From Gadus chalcogrammus (Eukaryota; Chordata; Actinopteri; Gadiformes; Gadidae), in contig NC_079418.1 of NCBI RefSeq assembly GCF_026213295.1, forward strand, positions 6,756,561 through 6,820,560: DNA of 64,000 nucleotides, written 5' to 3'. Below the pieces are notes generated by a model. The model made no database searches. It was not told the DNA's origin and saw nothing but the letters and a program-made list of their open reading frames with translations. A program made the position numbers and the translations under genes. Below are positions 49,003 through 64,000 of the stretch, in pieces. Position 1 is the first letter of the stretch. The number at the start of each line of letters is the position of its first letter.

Positions 49003-50214
49003 TTTTGACCCAAACGGCCACAGATAAATACATTAAAACACAACCGCTGTTCCGAAATCCCAACGCAAACTGAGAGATTTTGTGCGGATATTAAAAATGA
49101 TTGGAATGTATATATATATATTAAAAAAAAAAGTTTTGTCTCTCACACGGATGCTGACATCATCTTTGGTGAAGATTAATGAGATGGTGAGAATGATCGA
49201 GTTCTCTCTTCGGAAGTAAATGCACAAGGGAGAGGATTTACAAACAACAACAAAAGCGTTTTTAAAAAAGACATTTGTGGATCAATTTGGGTGCAAAGCG
49301 ATACAGAGTAGGGGGTGTGGGGGGGGAAATATGTCGACAACAGTTTGGTTTGGTTTTCTGCTGTGGTTCACGGGCTGCATATGGATGATATTTGCTTCGA
49401 AAGGAAAGAAAATAAATTCTAAAAGGGAAAAATGTAAAAAAATTAATAAAAAGGAATACTATTTTGAATTTCACAGGCTCAGAACAGTTAATTCATTGCA
49501 TAGGGGTTTGCTGGTACCTTTATACTAGTGCAACAGGGCCAGGAAAGAGGAAAGAGAAAACAGGAAACAGGACATTTAACGGTGGGGGATCGACGACGAC
49601 AATGATGCACACGTCCGATCCGAAACGCAGGTAGTCATGCTATTGGTCGTTTGCAGCAGCAAATACGTGAGTGGTACGGCTCTGTTCTTGGACAATCACA
49701 GGATAATTTCATCATTTTGCACAAATTTTGAAGAAAGCACAACCTTGTGTTGTTACCGATGCAGCATCGCATTACCGGTTTGAATGTGATATCGTCACTA
49801 TTATGGCAGAGCAAATTCTATAATCGTATGCCAACAGGAGGTACATGGTCGGAAAAAGAGCAGCAGACCAAATTAAGGAAGGGAACTAGATCTTTACCAC
49901 AAACCTGTCGGATCTTCCTCGGAGTTTGGGTACATTTGTACGTGCGCAATGACTGTACTCACTCCATCCTGTGTGCCGATCAAATTTGACAACATGGGAA
50001 CTGTCGCTGTCTGTCATCAACCCCCGCTGCCGCCCAATAAATATTTTAGAATGTACACTTGCGTTCGTTCGTATAAAGTTGCATAATTCATTGACGTCTA
50101 CAAATCTAGATTCACATTAAATACCAAGTGCTGTCCAAGGAACAGGGAGGTGAGTACAACATGACAGAACAAAGAAAGAAAAACCAAAAAAAGGACTAAA
50201 TAACAATAAAATAA
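47750..50214. other. no gene seen between gypsy region and piggyBac MITE
   Basis: Mostly AT-rich sequence with a short CA tract at 48978-49000. No open frame resembles a known protein, and no transposon ends were recognised. Part of it could be the adarb1 3' UTR if that is long. Confidence 0.5.
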
Positions 50215-50218
50215 TTAA

Positions 50219-51327
50219 ATGTCCCATGGCATGCTACTTTATGGATGCTTTAATATAGATATAGGCCCCAAACACAGTAGTTGAAGACGTTCCCGAAACT
50301 CTGCCGTGGTGCAGAATTACAGCTACTACGAGCCAGTCGAACCGTGTCGGGTTCTCGGACGTCTCTGGTTCTTCCACGTCCACATCAATCTGAAGTTGGC
50401 TGAACGACGACATGGAGGAGAAAGGGATTGTTGCCCGCGATTGTTGACCGTGGTTGTCTCCTGCCGGAGCCTCGCTGCCGAGGGACCACCGCCTCGGCAG
50501 CGGTCAGCGCTTAGGCACCACCGCCTTCTGCAGCACCGAGGCGGTGGTCCCTTGGCTGCGGGAAGCAGGGCTCAAGCAGGAGACATTCGCAACAATCCCT
50601 TTCACCTCCATGTCGTGGTTCATGTAGTTCAGGGAAAAGCTAAAGTTCCTTTCCTCCAATTCATTCTCAACCATGGCTGAGATATCTATATCATATAATA
50701 CATATTATCACGGCCAAAAGCTGTGTGCGCCTCCAGACGATATTATGAATCACAAACGACTTTGTCGGCTCTGGTTCTTCCACTTCCACATCAATCTGAA
50801 GTAGACTAAACCGCGCGCTGCCTGCTGCCGGCTGCCCGCTGCCGGACGGTGGTGCTTCGCGGCGGTGGTGCCTTGCGGAAACCGGCGGCCGGTCGCAGTT
50901 CGTACTTCAGGGAGTCAAAGACAAATTTTCTTTCCCCCAATTCCTTCTCAACCATGGCTGAGTTAACCCCAACTACAGTCTCGTGGAAATACAAGAGAAG
51001 TCAAAGAACCGACGTGTTATGCGCCATAACACCAACAGCAAACACTTGCGTTACAGTGTGTGTAATCACACACACGCATGTGGCGCTCGCACGGCCGTTT
51101 CTCATTGGCGGGCCAAATTCTCTGGACGGGCTAGGCAAAGAAAGGGGAGGAGCTTAGATCCTTTATGACGACATATGGGACCACATTCAAAATGAGAGCG
51201 CTTGAGCCTCAGTTTTTCAATGGCGAGCAGAACACCTAGTGCTCGTTTTACACCGAACGCAAGTTGTAGCTATGGTCCCCCAGTGTTACAAAACCTCATA
51301 AAGTGAGATTTTCATGCCATGGGACCT
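50219..51327. mobile_element. piggyBac-type MITE, target duplication TTAA
   Basis: The ends ATGTCCCATGGCATG and CATGCCATGGGACCT are inverted repeats flanked by TTAA on both sides (50215-50218, 51328-51331), the piggyBac hallmark. The interior has two related halves, each with CTCAACCATGGCTGAG, and a GC-rich palindrome at about 50468-50556. No transposase is present. Confidence 0.87.
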
Positions 51328-51611
51328 TTAAATCTGCCAAGAGTTTATACTTTGCACATCAACTACACCCCAGACGCACACAACCAGAGACTTCACCATC
51401 CGTCCCCCTTTCTGAAATTTTTTCCGAAAGCACAATTATTAATTACTTCCGAAATCGTAAATTCCCAGAGAAAACAGTAGTCCCGGATAAATCGGTAGTC
51501 CCAGATAAATCGGTAATCTCACGATGAATCGGTAGTCCAAGAGAAATCGGTAGTTGGATTGGACATGACGAGCTGTGCGACGACACAATGACGTAAAGTC
51601 AGTAGTTTCTT

Positions 51612-51948
51612 GGGGACCCCGGTGGCTCAGCAGGTAGAGCGCGTACCATAACGGCTCAGTCCTGAATGCAGAGACCCGGGTTCCAATCGTTGTGGTCCTT
51701 TGCTGCATTTCCTCTCCTCTATCTCCCACAACTCCCTCTCGATCTCACTCTATCATAAAGCATAAAAATGCAAAAATAAATCTTTAAAGTTAGTAGTCTC
51801 TCAGTATTCCAATTTAGCCTCAGTCCCGAACACAGCAACACAGGTTCCAATCCTGCCCGTAGTCATTTTTTGCATCTTCCATACCTTCTTCTCGATCTCA
51901 CTCTATCATAAAGCATAAAAAATGCAAAAATAAATCTTTAAAGTTCGT
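51612..51948 (+). repeat. tandem pair of tRNA-derived SINEs
   Basis: The first unit has GGTGGCTCAGCAGGTAGAGC and ACCCGGGTTCCAATCG, giving A and B boxes, and ends AATGCAAAAATAAATCTTTA near 51788. A 5'-truncated second unit with the same body and tail follows to 51948. They lie just beyond the adarb1 stop codon, probably in its 3' UTR, antisense to the transcript. Confidence 0.85.
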
Positions 51949-51986
51949 AGTCTGGAGCTCCGTAGTGCAGAGTCTGGGCGGTTGGC

Positions 51987-62956
<10,970 letters not shown>

Positions 62957-64000
62957 CTGCGGCGGCGGGATTGAGTGACTTACGACGCCTTTGTTGGAGG
63001 ATTTTGTGAACGGAGAATTTGTAAAAGGTTCCTTTATTTTTTTCGCTCTTTGCGTTGTTTTTTTTAAACAGGTGATGTGTGTTCCGTTACTAATATTTAA
63101 GCTAATACAAATATGGATTACGGTTGTCGTTTAAAGTGCCGTTAAAAGCAATATTAGTTTTAGTAAAATTCGAAAAAAATGCTGATTCTTCAAAAAACCA
63201 CAATCAAATAGCTGCCGTGCTTACCAACAATGTTTTTGTTCTAACACACAAGACAAACAACCAAATAAAAGAATATACTTAACAGGGGTTTGATATTAAC
63301 CAAACGACATGCTATCATTAGCTAGGGTAAAAGAGTAGGACGTTTTAAATGTGTTAAAATCTAAATGGCCGCCGCTCGGGTGTGTGATAAAACCCTCAAG
63401 GCCTTGTGTGACTTATTTTTCGTTGTTTTAATTCAAATAGTGTACCTAATTTTTTTAATTTTTATCGCTATCTATGGAACACAGATCACCATGTCCTGTT
63501 ACCAAAGCCGGTTGGAACATGATGTAAATTCTCATTTATAACATCCTTCAGCAAAAGCCTGACAGGGGGAGGGGTCACCACCCCCCCCTGAGGTAAGACA
63601 CACCCCCCTTAAGGTAAGACACGCCCCTATATATTAACCACGGCTCAGTCGAGAAACTCAGAATTAACTTCACAGGTCTGTAACAAGGTGGGGGAGAAAC
63701 ACAAGGTTCAAACACAAAGTTCCGACTGCAAACACTTTTACCAGGAATCGCAGTTAAATTGTATATTAAGGACTGTTACACACAGGACTCAGAATATGAT
63801 TTATATATGCAGTGTTTATGTAGCTTAAAGGTCCCCTATTGTGCCACCAGGTGGGAGTGTGATAGGCCGTTACAAGCCGTTTGAAAATGGGCGTGTACAC
63901 CTAGATGTAGAGCGAGAGAGCTAGAGGGAGAGAGAGACAAAAGCTGTGTTCGAAATCGTTCCCTATACACTCACTCAGTATTCCCTATATAGTGTTCATG
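62957..64000. other. adarb1 upstream intron or flank: no exon recognised
   Basis: No start exon fitting the required one-nucleotide phase was recognised. At 63828-63930 a dispersed repeat begins AAAGGTCCCCTATTGTGCCA and continues GAGTGTGATAGGCCGTTACA; a similar piece lies near 56605 and 1165. Confidence 0.6.

Overview
This window is vertebrate nuclear DNA, almost certainly from a ray-finned (teleost) fish. The evidence is intron-rich genes with GT-AG splice sites, a 5S-rRNA-derived SINE and tRNA-derived SINEs of fish type, many hAT, PIF/Harbinger, piggyBac and pogo-type DNA transposons, Ty3/gypsy and BEL/Pao remnants, and a very high load of (CA/TG)n microsatellites. That microsatellite load recalls cod-like (gadiform) genomes, but I would not assign an order from it. 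There is no bacterial, CRISPR or operon-like content.

Four protein-coding genes can be read. (1) Positions 101-10498, minus strand: the first eight coding exons of importin-5 (ipo5), from the start codon through about residue 300; the rest lies beyond position 1. (2) Positions 19976-21607, minus: an intronless SOWAH-family ankyrin-repeat gene, best called sowahc. (3) Positions 23025-36743, plus: a SEPTIN6-group septin, most like septin10, in eight coding exons; its first coding exon was not found. It lies head-to-head with sowahc. (4) Positions 51987-62956, minus: the dsRBD exon through the stop codon of an ADAR2-type RNA editing deaminase (adarb1) in eight exons; the start exon was not found. 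All exon joins listed are in phase. The septin exons sum to 1254 nt (417 aa plus stop) and the adarb1 exons to 717 aa plus stop.

Region by region: 1-10.7 kb is ipo5 with SINEs, a hAT element and a long minisatellite in its introns. 10.7-19 kb holds a (TG)n tract, a hAT remnant, an almost intact Harbinger element inserted into a LINE fragment, a BEL/Pao protease remnant and a hAT MITE. 19-23 kb is sowahc and the divergent promoter region. 24-32 kb is one septin intron packed with nested DNA transposons. 37-51 kb lies between the septin and adarb1 genes. It holds a foldback element, a palindromic MITE, a degenerate minus-strand gypsy element that itself carries a Harbinger insertion with a MADF exon, inverted arrays of about 48-bp repeats, and a piggyBac-type MITE. 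52-63 kb is adarb1, with a (TGG)n-rich minisatellite split by a hAT element.

The most unusual signal is recurrent. Exon 3' ends with their 5' splice sites have been copied into the neighbouring intron or downstream DNA, usually beside CA/TG repeats. I see this at one ipo5 exon, three septin exons (including six decayed copies of the septin C-terminal end) and one adarb1 exon (two extra copies, one identical over 37 bp). This looks like microsatellite-linked duplication of splice donors and may matter for alternative splicing. The genes themselves act in unrelated processes: nuclear import, septin filaments, RNA editing, and an ankyrin protein of unclear role. The septin-SOWAH pairing is an old vertebrate linkage.
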